Below, piece by piece: positions 1 through 8,059 of a stretch of 64,000 bases of DNA. Every line of letters starts with the position of its first letter. Position 1 is the stretch's first letter. Location of the stretch: contig NZ_CP064188.1 in NCBI RefSeq assembly GCF_015353075.1, positions 1,736,001 through 1,800,000 of the forward strand, read 5' to 3'. Source of the stretch: Rhizobium sp. 007 (lineage in GTDB: Bacteria > Pseudomonadota > Alphaproteobacteria > Rhizobiales > Rhizobiaceae). The translations under genes were made by a program, and so were the position numbers. The notes below the pieces were generated by a model that made no database searches, had not been told where the DNA came from, and saw nothing but the letters and a program-made list of their open reading frames with translations.

Positions 1-27
1 ATCGGTATCTGCGGCGAGCGTTGTCAT
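1..27 (-). CDS. 5' end of an unidentified gene, cut by the window edge
   Basis: An ATG on the minus strand at 25-27 is preceded by a good ribosome binding site (GGAGGTAGCCCC read on the minus strand). It opens a frame beginning M-T-T-L-A-A-D-T-D that leaves the window. Nine residues are too few to name a function. It lies downstream of, and on the same strand as, the Rrf2 regulator, with about 240 bases between them, so it could be a target of that regulator. I see no gene in 28-265. Confidence 0.4.
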
Positions 28-265
28 GGGGCTACCTCCGGACTCGGCAAGCTCTGAAAACGAAAGGCCTTGCCGTCGGCGCACCAATGTTCCGGCTGTG
101 ATTGCGTCCAATCCTGGCCTGCAAACCGGGAAATCCCAGGCGGGCGACTAAAGTCTCGCTTCATTGCCACATCTCCTTCTGCTCGCCGGACGTCACGCAT
201 TTCAGCCATCGCCTGAGGGTGGACCAGATTTGGTCTCCCGAGCTCCGTCGGCACTTGGGCAGCCC

Positions 266-802
266 TCAGGAAGACAGATCACGCGCCGCGGGCTTGCGGC
301 TACGAGACTTAGTCCGTTCGTCAAGCCAATCACGAACCTCATTCGAAAAATCACGCGGCGCCTTACGGCCCACGACGCGTCCCACATCCGCCAGCGACTG
401 ACTGGCCAGAGAATCCCTCATTGCCTTCTCCGCACCGAGCATCACCGCATGGATCGCGCAGACTCCTGCCGTCGCCCACTTCGGCGGCTGATTACCGAAT
501 ACAGCGCAGCGTCCGCGAATCTCCTGGCAATCGAAGAGTGGTTTTTGGCCCTCGATCGCATCGACGACATCCAAAATGCTGATACTCTCGGGCGCTTTGG
601 CAAGTAGATATCCGCCCCGCACCCCTTCCGAGGCCCGCACGATTCCGGCCTTCTCGAGCTTCGGGAATATCTTGGCCACGAAGCTTGGAGAAATCCCCTG
701 GAAGTCAGCCAGGTCACGGCTGCTCACCGGCGCCTCGGGCGAACCAACGAGCCAGAGCAGGCAGTGCAATCCATATTCCACGCTCACCGTCAAATGCGCC
801 AT
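266..802 (-). CDS. Rrf2-family transcriptional regulator, likely Fe-S type
   Basis: The predicted protein has about 178 residues, a normal Rrf2 length. It starts MAHLTVSVEYGLHCLLWL and has the family's winged helix in the first 80 residues (SRDLADFQGISPSFVAKIF, then EGVRGGYLLAK). Three cysteines lie in the region that binds an iron-sulfur cluster in IscR, NsrR and RirA (FDCQEIRGRC, then GVCAIH), so it may sense NO, iron or redox state; which one is not visible. The open frame runs upstream to 1594, but that part is antisense to the LysR gene, so I chose the ATG at 800-802. A strong inverted repeat just upstream is a candidate operator. Confidence 0.85.
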   Translation of the reverse strand: MAHLTVSVEYGLHCLLWLVGSPEAPVSSRDLADFQGISPSFVAKIFPKLEKAGIVRASEGVRGGYLLAKAPESISILDVVDAIEGQKPLFDCQEIRGRCAVFGNQPPKWATAGVCAIHAVMLGAEKAMRDSLASQSLADVGRVVGRKAPRDFSNEVRDWLDERTKSRSRKPAARDLSS

Positions 803-807
803 TACAC

Positions 808-850
808 GGACTGTATCAGTCCGAGTTATAGCAAGCAAGGCATAACTCGG
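808..850. promoter_or_regulatory. Tandem inverted repeats upstream of the Rrf2 gene
   Basis: Two abutting dyads are present. GGACTG-TAT-CAGTCC spans 808-822. CCGAGTTAT (821-829) is repeated inverted as ATAACTCGG (842-850), with perfect 9-base arms and a 12-base spacer. They sit immediately upstream of the Rrf2 start, in the intergenic space shared with the divergent LysR gene. The likely role is an autoregulatory operator; this is inferred from position and symmetry only. Confidence 0.5.
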
Positions 851-1033
851 ATAATGTTCATCCACGTTATGGAAGCCTATACATCGCACAGCGCACTGCC
901 GTGATGACAGCACATTGCTCATCATGATACCGTCCTGAAATCTGGCAAATGCAATATCGGTAGGGTAGCGGGGCCGACCGGGCAGCACAATGCTCGTTTC
1001 AGGCAGCAGGCTGTTGCATCGGGGGGAACACTT

Positions 1034-1969
1034 GTGACCGACCTGGATGACCTTAGAAGCTTCATCGAAGTGGTCGAAAGCGGCGGCTTCAACCGCGCCG
1101 CCAGGCGGCTCGGGGTGTCGAAGTCGATCGTGAGCCGGCGCATCGCACGTATGGAAGCTGACCTCGGCACCCGCCTCATCACCCGCACCACCCGTGGCAT
1201 CTGCGCGACAGAGGCCGGCCTCGAATTCAAGCAGCGCAGCGAGCGGATCATATCGGAATTCGATGAGGCGCGCGAAGCAGTTGCAATGCACGCCGGTGAG
1301 GTGGTTGGCCGGCTGCGGCTCTCGGCGCCGCTGAATTTCGGACAGCGCTACCTCGTCCCCGTATTGACCGAGCTCGCCGGTCGCCATCCGCGGCTCGAAC
1401 TCGAGGTCTCCTTCAGCGACCGTGGCGTCGACCTTATCGGCGAGCGCTACGATGTCGCAGTCCGTCTCTTCGAGTTGCGCGACTCCAGCCTGATCGCACG
1501 CCGCATCGCCTCTGTCAGGCCCTTCATTGTCGCCAGTCCCGATTATCTTGCGCGCTACGGCCGTCCCGAAAAGCCCGAGGATCTGCACACTCACGAGTGC
1601 CTCATCTACTCGGGCCGTTCGGCGCTTGACTGGAAATTCCGCGCAGGCAAACGCATGATTTCGGTTCGTCCGAAAGGGCGTCTTTTCACCGACAATGGCG
1701 AAGCGATATTGAACTGGACGATCGCTGGACTCGGTATCGCCGAGCTCCCCTCTTTCATGGTCTCTGACGCAGTCAAGAGCGGAGCGCTCGTCCCGCTGCT
1801 GCTCGACTACCCGATGGATGCCGGCGCTATCTACGTGGTACGCCCACCAGGACCATACGTGCCGGCCAAGGTGCGCGTGCTGATCGACATCATGGTCGAG
1901 CGCTTCCGTGGCGAGCCCGTGTGGGATCGCAGCCTAATGAAGGAGCGCGGGCGAGAGGTCGCAGCCTGA
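1034..1969 (+). CDS. LysR-family transcriptional regulator
   Basis: This is a 311-residue protein of normal LysR length. The N-terminal winged helix-turn-helix reads DLRSFIEVVESGGFNRAA followed by LGVSKSIVSRRIARME. From about residue 90 it has the periplasmic-binding-like effector domain (GRLRLSAPLNFGQRYL; LIGERYDVAVRL), of the subgroup close to the many CrgA/DsdC-like rhizobial paralogs. The start is GTG at 1034, preceded by a G-rich stretch (GGGGGGAA at 1021) that can serve as ribosome binding site. It is divergent from the Rrf2 gene and convergent with the SDR gene, so its target is not obvious from position. Confidence 0.9.
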   Translation: MTDLDDLRSFIEVVESGGFNRAARRLGVSKSIVSRRIARMEADLGTRLITRTTRGICATEAGLEFKQRSERIISEFDEAREAVAMHAGEVVGRLRLSAPLNFGQRYLVPVLTELAGRHPRLELEVSFSDRGVDLIGERYDVAVRLFELRDSSLIARRIASVRPFIVASPDYLARYGRPEKPEDLHTHECLIYSGRSALDWKFRAGKRMISVRPKGRLFTDNGEAILNWTIAGLGIAELPSFMVSDAVKSGALVPLLLDYPMDAGAIYVVRPPGPYVPAKVRVLIDIMVERFRGEPVWDRSLMKERGREVAA

Positions 1970-2088
1970 TGATCGCAGTGCCGCGATCGGCGTTTTCAGA
2001 TGGCGAAACACAGATAACCGTCGTCTGTGCCAGACGCTTCGATGGCTTCGCACTCGCAAGTGCAGTCGCGTGCGTGGCCATACCGGGG

Positions 2089-2838
2089 TCAAAGCAGTGT
2101 CATACCACCGTCGACCCTCAGGTTGACGCCTGTGACAAAGCTGCTCGCGTCCGTTGCCAGGAAGAGCGCAGCTTTCGCAAGTTCCTCCGGCAACCCCATA
2201 CGCCCCAGAGGTATCGCTTCCGCCATGGCTTTCTCGAAGGTCCCCCGTTGCTCGGCCGGAATGCCCAGCTTGGCCAGGATTTCGGTGTCGACAGGCCCTG
2301 GGCTGAGCACATTGACCCTGATGCCGCGCGACTTCAGTTCGATCGACCAGGACCGAGCGAAGGCACCGAGCGCTGCCTTCGAACCCGCGTATACGGCATG
2401 TCCGTCGAGCACCTTCTCGCTGGCAATCGAACCAGTGAGAATGATCGCGCCGCCATCCCGGATAATCGGTGCTAGTTTCTGTACGCCAAAAAAGACGCCT
2501 CGCGTGTTGACGGCGAATTGCGCGTCATATTCCGCTTCACTAACCTCGGCCGAGTGTGTGATCGTGTTGATCCCCGCGTTCGCCATGTAGATGTCGAGCG
2601 CCCCGAACTTATTTGCGATTTCTTTCGCAATGCGGTCGTGGTGGGCAAGATCTGCGACGTCGCCTTGTATCCCCAGCGCACCCGCACCGATCTGCTCAAT
2701 CGCATCGTCGACCGCCTGCTGGCGCCGGCCCGTAATGACGACCTGCGCGCCTTCAGCAGCGAAGGTCTTCGCCGCCGACAGTCCGATCCCGCTGTTTCCG
2801 CCCGTGATGACGGCGACTTTGCCTGCAAGCATACCCAT
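2089..2838 (-). CDS. Short-chain dehydrogenase/reductase (SDR), classical type
   Basis: The 249-residue protein has all the classical SDR marks: the cofactor motif TGGNSGIG at residues 12-19, NAG around residue 88, a catalytic Ser in ILTGSIAS, the Tyr-Lys pair in YAGSK, and PGPVDTE after it. The C-terminus GVNLRVDGGMTLL is typical of the family. An Arg after the second strand (ITGRRQQA) suggests NADP(H). The substrate cannot be read from the sequence. An AGGAG lies about 10 bases before the ATG at 2838. No operon partner is seen; the convergent LysR gene ends 119 bases away. Confidence 0.9.
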   Translation of the reverse strand: MGMLAGKVAVITGGNSGIGLSAAKTFAAEGAQVVITGRRQQAVDDAIEQIGAGALGIQGDVADLAHHDRIAKEIANKFGALDIYMANAGINTITHSAEVSEAEYDAQFAVNTRGVFFGVQKLAPIIRDGGAIILTGSIASEKVLDGHAVYAGSKAALGAFARSWSIELKSRGIRVNVLSPGPVDTEILAKLGIPAEQRGTFEKAMAEAIPLGRMGLPEELAKAALFLATDASSFVTGVNLRVDGGMTLL

Positions 2839-3595
2839 GTAATCGCTGCTCCTGCTTTTGAAAAAGTGCCGGTGTGAGTACTATTCCCCCGCCGGCTTTG
2901 ATGGTGTTGATCGATGTTCAGCCTTTGACCATGGAACCGGCAAACGCGGCACAACGACCGTGCCGACCCCTGGTTCGTTTTCGATGCCGATGTTTCCTCC
3001 CGCCTCCTGGACAAAAGCGTTTGACTGCGGGCAGGCCAAGGCCGCCCAATCCGGTCGTTCTCGTCGTGAAAAATGGTCTGACCGATCGACACATGAACCC
3101 ACGCCGTCAACATAAAGGAACCTATGAGGAGAGCGCGGTTGCAATCGATCAGATCAAGGACGAGAGCAGATAATACCGAGGGACAGGTCGCCTGATCGCA
3201 CCGGTTGCTAATCGAGAGATCAATCTGCCCTCGCAAACCAAGCCGTCTACGAGGGGTACGCTAAAGCGTTAATCACCCTGCCGGGGCAGGTTATGCACCT
3301 GCGCCGATGGCTCACGTGGGGATTGATGCACACATACGTCGGCTTGGCGCTCCTGATCGATTGTGTGGCTGGTCGAGGCGGGCGTTCTCGTGGCAGCTTG
3401 ATGCCGTGAGCTGCGGTAACCGGACATGACAGAGATGACGAATGCGGGAGTCTTTCCGGTTTCAACCTGCAGCCAACGAAGCGGCAGCCGAGCGTCCAAC
3501 CTGTCCGGCTCCGCCCACTTTCGTGATGTCACCTGTTGTGTGGCACCGGGCTTCATATGGCGGCTGAGTTGCTTGCTACAATGGAACAGAAAGCC
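2839..3595. other. 757-base stretch without an intact gene
   Basis: It lies between the SDR start and the pirin remnant. The only recognisable content is a short piece of a histidine kinase on the minus strand near 2938-3042. The other open frames here are short, overlap each other and match nothing I recognise. It looks like decayed DNA rather than a long promoter. Confidence 0.5.
2938..3042 (-). pseudogene. Remnant of a sensor histidine kinase C-terminus
   Basis: On the minus strand about 30 residues read FVQEAGGNIGIENEPGVGT followed by VVVPRLP. This is the usual end of a histidine kinase ATPase domain, in which a helix (here SNAFVQEAGG) is followed by the G2 box, E-P-G-x-G-T, and a final strand ending in LP. 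No start, H-box or N-box remains around it. It is a fragment of a lost gene. The identification rests on a short motif, so confidence is moderate. Confidence 0.45.
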
Positions 3596-4092
3596 ATGAT
3601 CGGCATCGAAACTATCGTATTGCAACCAGTTCGTGATCTTGGAGATGGCTCTAAGGCACAGCGTGCCTTGCCGTCTCAACATCGATACTTGGTCGGTCCT
3701 TTCGTCGTTTTCGAGCAAATCGGCCCTGCTGAGTTTAGAGCCGGTCATGGCCTCGACGTACCGCAGCATCCCCACATAGGCCTTGCGACCGTGACTTACC
3801 TAATCGATGGAGAGATTCTCCACCGAGACCGTCTGGGTGAGGTGCAGACCATCCACGCTGGCGAGATTAACTGGATGACCGCCGGATCGGGCATCGTGCA
3901 TTCCGAGCGGACGCCTCCAGACATCCGGGCCATCGGAAGCGACCTCCTCGGCATTCAAGCCTGGATCGCTCTTCCCTCCCGAGACGAAGAGGCTGCCCCG
4001 CGCTTTGTACACTACGACGCGTCGGAAGTGACCAGAACCTATGCCGACGGGGTCGAAATGACTTTGATTGCCGGAGAGTCTGACGGTTTTTC
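3596..4092 (+). pseudogene. Truncated pirin-family protein
   Basis: From ATG 3596 about 165 residues match the N-terminal cupin half of pirin: RYLVGPFVVFEQ, then HPHIGLATVTYLIDGEI, TIHAGEINWMTAGSGIVHSE, and GIQAWIALPSRDEE. The metal-binding His residues (HPHIG, HSE) are present. The similarity stops near GESDGFSS at about 4090; the frame then runs antisense through the TetR gene to 4441, which is not pirin sequence. Pirins are about 230-300 residues with a second cupin domain, which is missing here. The break lies within about 80 bases of the TetR stop, so it may mark an insertion or deletion junction. Confidence 0.7.
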
Positions 4093-4172
4093 ATCAGCAA
4101 CAGCGGACAAGCCAGGGTGCTTTGGACTGGTTGCGGGCTCACTCCAAAGCCCTCGCGCGTGGCGGGAGGGCG

Positions 4173-4820
4173 TTAGCCGCCCGACGCGGTCCGTCTTTGA
4201 ATTCCATCAAGAAAAATCGCCACGATCGAACCGGCGACTTCCTCTATCGCCTCAGGACCCAAGGGCGGGCGCAAGCCGAGCACGACTTGCAGGTGTGTAT
4301 TATCGCGCAACATACCGGCAAAATGATCTGCAACCAATTTGCAGTCCTCGACCTCGATTTCGCCCCGTTTGCTCGCCTCTTCCAGAACTTCGGCGAGACG
4401 AAATGAGGCGCGACCGGGTCCTCGATCATAGAAGGCCCTAGCAAGATCAGGGAAGCGAAAAGCCTCCGCCATGATTGCGCGGTACACGCCGATCATCATG
4501 GGCGACATGTAGACTTCAACAAGCTTGCGAGCGAATTGCGTCAACGTTTCACGGAGATTGCGACCGACGATTTCTTCAACTGCCAACGTGCTTAGCGCAC
4601 TATCGGCTCCCTCGGACACCAAGGCAGTGAACAGCCCCTCCTTGCTTCCAAATTCACTGTAGATGGTCCGTTTCGACCCGCCGACCCGATCAATGATCGC
4701 ATCCACGCTGGTAGCGGCATAGCCTTGCTCGAAAAACACGGTGGCAGCGGCCTGCAGAATCGCAGATCGCCGTTCATCTGAAGACGATCTTTTTGCTGTC
4801 CTGGTAGCCATCCTGTCCAT
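4173..4820 (-). CDS. TetR/AcrR-family repressor of the adjacent efflux genes
   Basis: The protein has about 215 residues. Its N-terminal TetR helix-turn-helix reads RRSAILQAAATVFFEQGY, ATSVDAIIDRVGGSKRTIY and SEFGSKEGLF. The C-terminal ligand domain is of the AcrR_C/TetR_C type (VYRAIMAEAFRFPDLARAF). Candidate starts are ATG 4820 (MDRMATR) and ATG 4811 (MATR); both lie after the predicted promoter, so the longer frame to 4868 is unlikely. It is divergent from an EmrAB-type pump, the usual arrangement for a local repressor released by the pump's substrate. The substrate is unknown. Confidence 0.85.
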   Translation of the reverse strand: MDRMATRTAKRSSSDERRSAILQAAATVFFEQGYAATSVDAIIDRVGGSKRTIYSEFGSKEGLFTALVSEGADSALSTLAVEEIVGRNLRETLTQFARKLVEVYMSPMMIGVYRAIMAEAFRFPDLARAFYDRGPGRASFRLAEVLEEASKRGEIEVEDCKLVADHFAGMLRDNTHLQVVLGLRPPLGPEAIEEVAGSIVAIFLDGIQRRTASGG

Positions 4821-4835
4821 CCTGTTGTTACCAAC

Positions 4836-4868
4836 TTGACGGATACGGTACGTTACCGTACTTGTCAA
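4836..4868. promoter_or_regulatory. Overlapping divergent promoters with a shared TetR operator
   Basis: The dyad TACGGTA-CGT-TACCGTA (4844-4860, perfect 7-base arms) is flanked by two outward -35-like elements. On the minus strand TTGACA (4868-4863), a 17-base gap, then TATCCG would drive the TetR gene. On the plus strand TTGACG (4836-4841), a 17-base gap, then TACTTG would drive the efflux genes. The dyad fills both spacers, so one repressor dimer could block both. GTTACC at 4827-4832 and GGTAAC at 4870-4875 form a nearly concentric outer repeat. Confidence 0.55.
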
Positions 4869-4900
4869 TGGTAACGATCAGTACCAGTTAGGATCCACAG

Positions 4901-5947
4901 ATGCGACACATGATCAAAATCGGAACTCTGGGAGCTCTGGCTGCCCTTATCGCGGGGCTTGTTTGGTCCTGGGGATGGCAATGGGTGACAACGGGCCGTT
5001 TTGAGGAGGCAACCGACAATGCCTATGTCCGGGCCGACATCACGTCTCTGGCGCCGAAGGTCGCAGGCTATGTCCTTGAGGTGGGCGTTACCGACAATGC
5101 CATGGTCCAGGCAGGCGATATTCTCTTTCGTATCGACGATAGGGACTACAGGGCTCGGCTGGCTCAGGCAGATGCCAATGTTGCTTCCGCCCGGGCTGCT
5201 CTCGTGAATCTGGAAGCCGAGACACGCTTCCAAAAAGCCGTAATCGCTCAAAGTGAAGCCCAGCTCAAATCCGCACTCGCCGCTCAGATACTGGCGATGC
5301 AGAGTTTCGACCGCTATCGCTCGCTAATACGCGCCAGCACTGTCAGCCAGGCAAAGTTCGAAGAAAGCGAAGCGGGCATCGCCCAAGCTGACGCTTCTGT
5401 CAGCGCCGCACAAGCCGGAATTGAGGCCCAGCATAGAAAGCTGGACGTTCTGGCCGCCCAAAGAGATGCTGCCCAAGCAGCGCTTTCTCAAGCTGAGGCT
5501 GCTCGTACATTGTCTCAGATCGATCTCGACAACACGACGGTGCGCGCCCCGGTGAACGGCGTCGTCGGCAATCGTCAGGTGCGTGTTGGCCGATTTGTCA
5601 CCACTGGAACGCCGATGCTCGACATCGTCCCTATCCATGACGTTTGGATCGTCGCCAATTTCAAGGAGACTGAACTTGAGCATATTCGTGTGGGCCAGCC
5701 GGTGCGTATCTCCGTTGACGGCTACCCCCATGCAGAGGTTCGGGGCGCTGTCGACAGTCTCGCGCCCGGGAGCGGCGCTGCCTTCAGTCTGATCCCGGCG
5801 GACAACGCGACAGGCAATTTCGTTCGTGTCGTTCAGCGCGTGCCAGTCAAGATCAGGCTAACGAGTATCCCATCGCAGGTGCGCCTCGTGCCTGGTCTTT
5901 CTGCCCGTGTATCGATCCGCACCGTAGAAGAGGGGGAGACATCATGA
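4901..5947 (+). CDS. HlyD/EmrA-type membrane fusion protein
   Basis: This 348-residue periplasmic adaptor would link an inner-membrane pump to an outer-membrane channel. One N-terminal membrane segment lies at residues 5-27 (TLGALAALIAGLVWSWGW). Next comes the lipoyl/barrel half motif NAYVRADITSLAPKVAGYV, a long alanine- and glutamine-rich coiled coil at about residues 85-200, and the return motif TTVRAPVNGVVGNRQVRVG. AGGA lies upstream of ATG 4901. Its stop overlaps the start of the MFS gene (ATGA), so the two are translationally coupled. Drug or plant-phenolic export is likely but the substrate is not visible. Confidence 0.88.
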   Translation: MRHMIKIGTLGALAALIAGLVWSWGWQWVTTGRFEEATDNAYVRADITSLAPKVAGYVLEVGVTDNAMVQAGDILFRIDDRDYRARLAQADANVASARAALVNLEAETRFQKAVIAQSEAQLKSALAAQILAMQSFDRYRSLIRASTVSQAKFEESEAGIAQADASVSAAQAGIEAQHRKLDVLAAQRDAAQAALSQAEAARTLSQIDLDNTTVRAPVNGVVGNRQVRVGRFVTTGTPMLDIVPIHDVWIVANFKETELEHIRVGQPVRISVDGYPHAEVRGAVDSLAPGSGAAFSLIPADNATGNFVRVVQRVPVKIRLTSIPSQVRLVPGLSARVSIRTVEEGETS

Positions 5948-7668
5948 AGCTTGTGGTCATCGATCCGGACCAAGTCGCACCGGTCAACACCAGAGCCTCC
6001 CACGGAACCATGCCGACATTGCTTGTTGTTGCCGGCATTGTCTTCGCCGCGCTCACTGAGGCGGTGGCCGGCACGGCCTTGTCCACGGCCCGGCTCGACA
6101 TGATCGGCGATACCCACGCAACCCTCGACCAGTTCGCGCTGCTGGAAGTTGGATATACGGCCGCCAAGCTGACCGCCTTTATGCTGACCCCCTGGCTCAT
6201 GGGCAGGTTTTCATCACAGACGTGCCTTCGCGCCGCGACAGGGATCATGACGCTCGTCTGTGGAGCGGCCGCATTGACTTATAATTTCGATACCCTCGTC
6301 GTTCTGCGACTTCTTCAAGGGCTGGCCGGAGGAGCGCTCCTGGTGAGCGGACAGACATTGCTGTTCCAGACTTTCTCCCGTTCGCTTCAGCCTGTCGTTC
6401 AATGCTTTTTTGCCTTCGGAGCGGTGGTCGCCCCTGCAACGCTCACGCCCTACATGCAGGGGTGGCTGCTCGACAGCCTGTCGTGGACATGGATATTCCT
6501 GAGCATCGTGCCAATCGGCCTGTCGGCGCTGGCACTTCTTGCGTCGACGGATCTTGGCGCTGATGCGCAGACACGAGCAGTTAGACTAGACCGGCTGGGC
6601 GCAGTGCTCTTTACCATCGCCGCATTTTGTCTGACCTTTGTCCTCAATCAAGGCAGCCGTTGGGATTGGTTGGAAGAGCCGATGATCGTGCACTTGTTGC
6701 TCGTGGGCGTCGTATCCTTGCTCTTGTTCATAGCCTTTGAGCTTTGCGCGACGGGCTCCGATACCATTCTTGATCTTGCGATTTTCCGGAACAGCGGATT
6801 TGCGTTTGGCTTCATCGCAAGCTTTGCAGCCGGTTTCGCGCTGTTCGGCAGCGCCTATCTCATACCGTCCTTCGCCATTTCCGTCCTTGGCATGACTCCG
6901 ACTGAAGCGGGCATGCTGCTGCTTCCCAGCACACTGATGTTCATCAGCGCACTCCTCCTAACCACCTTCCTGGTCAGGCGGGGCAAGCTCCCACCGATCA
7001 TCACGGTACCTTTCGGTATCCTCGGCTTTATCGTAGCCATGTGGATGCTATCCGGTTCCAACGGCGAAAGCGGCTTTTCGGACTTGATGCCGGCCATCCT
7101 CCTGCGTGGTCTTGCGCTAGGTTTCCTCTTTCTGTCGATCACGCTGATCACGTTGCTCGATCTTGAGGGGCCGCAAATCGCGTACGGGGTTGGGCTCTTC
7201 AATGTCGGCCGCCAGACCGGGGGGCTTTTCGGCGTGGCAGTCATGCAGACGCTTCTCGATCAGCAAACGGCTTTGAATAAGGGTGTCATCGCCACATACA
7301 TCGTCCCGGGTCGCATGGCTGTAACCGAACGACTTGCCCTGCTGACCAATAGCCTCACCTCGCATGGGATGGAGTTGAGCGTCGCTGCTAAAGCTGCTGT
7401 GCAGATCCTCACAAGAGAAGTGACTGCACAGGCGAGCATCATCGCCTTCGACACCGCATTTCTTACTCTTTCCCTTTTCTTCATTGCCGCGGCGCCGGTC
7501 CTGATCACCTTGAAAATTATAATCGGCAGGGCTCTCAGTTCCGGCAGCGAGACGCCTAACCATGCCGGCAGAGGAATTGGAATCGGCGCTCAAGCCTATG
7601 CAGACGACCAGCTAGGAGATGTTGATGTGAGCGAAATCGTCATACGACCTACTGCAAGTCCTCATTGA
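5944..7668 (+). CDS. MFS efflux transporter, EmrB/DHA2 family (14 TM)
   Basis: This 574-residue integral membrane protein is within the range for DHA2 transporters with 14 helices. It carries LLQGLAGGALLVSGQTLLF (the motif after TM4), the long middle linker and two extra central helices (MIVHLLLVGVVSLLLFIAF). The C-terminal tail has about 50 hydrophilic residues. It overlaps the adaptor gene by four bases. Together the pair makes a proton-driven tripartite pump; no outer-membrane channel gene is nearby. The first helix carries ALTEAVAGTALSTARLD, where many DHA2 proteins have an acidic motif. Confidence 0.88.
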   Translation: MKLVVIDPDQVAPVNTRASHGTMPTLLVVAGIVFAALTEAVAGTALSTARLDMIGDTHATLDQFALLEVGYTAAKLTAFMLTPWLMGRFSSQTCLRAATGIMTLVCGAAALTYNFDTLVVLRLLQGLAGGALLVSGQTLLFQTFSRSLQPVVQCFFAFGAVVAPATLTPYMQGWLLDSLSWTWIFLSIVPIGLSALALLASTDLGADAQTRAVRLDRLGAVLFTIAAFCLTFVLNQGSRWDWLEEPMIVHLLLVGVVSLLLFIAFELCATGSDTILDLAIFRNSGFAFGFIASFAAGFALFGSAYLIPSFAISVLGMTPTEAGMLLLPSTLMFISALLLTTFLVRRGKLPPIITVPFGILGFIVAMWMLSGSNGESGFSDLMPAILLRGLALGFLFLSITLITLLDLEGPQIAYGVGLFNVGRQTGGLFGVAVMQTLLDQQTALNKGVIATYIVPGRMAVTERLALLTNSLTSHGMELSVAAKAAVQILTREVTAQASIIAFDTAFLTLSLFFIAAAPVLITLKIIIGRALSSGSETPNHAGRGIGIGAQAYADDQLGDVDVSEIVIRPTASPH

Positions 7669-8059
7669 GTGCCGCCAATGCCGAGAGCCGAACTTCTCGG
7701 GAAAGGTCACTCCGACGACCCTCGCTGAAATGAGTGCAATTCGTTGGCAAATGCGCCAACGCTTCGGCGTCCGGATCCACTACTCCAGATTGTGCGAGTG
7801 GAGTTCGGGCGCATGGCGCCGGTCATCGAGGAACTGAGGTCACTACGAAGCCTGGTCTTCGCCCTCGGCGGTCGCCACATCCGTGCCCGCTAAAAGGAGC
7901 AGGGGCGGGTTGCTCGCGCGATCAATCCGCTCGCCGCAGACCTTAGGCGCAATTTCTCGAACTGACGGGCCCCCTCACCTCTAAACCTCATATAAATTCG
8001 CTCCTATGCGAGGCATTCGCTGGCCTATGTGCTAATCTGGATCGACGGGAACTGGAGCT
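7669..8059. other. 391-base intergenic stretch
   Basis: I see no gene, repeat or clear promoter between the MFS stop and the cyclase start. The short frames here have no recognisable similarity. The cyclase promoter must lie in the right-hand part. Confidence 0.4.

Noticed and set aside
266..1594. A 442-residue minus-strand frame including the Rrf2 protein
   Set aside because: Only the last 178 residues are Rrf2; the rest is antisense to the LysR gene. The start was moved to 802.
3536..4441. A 301-residue frame read as an intact pirin
   Set aside because: Pirin similarity ends near 4090; the remainder is antisense to the TetR gene.
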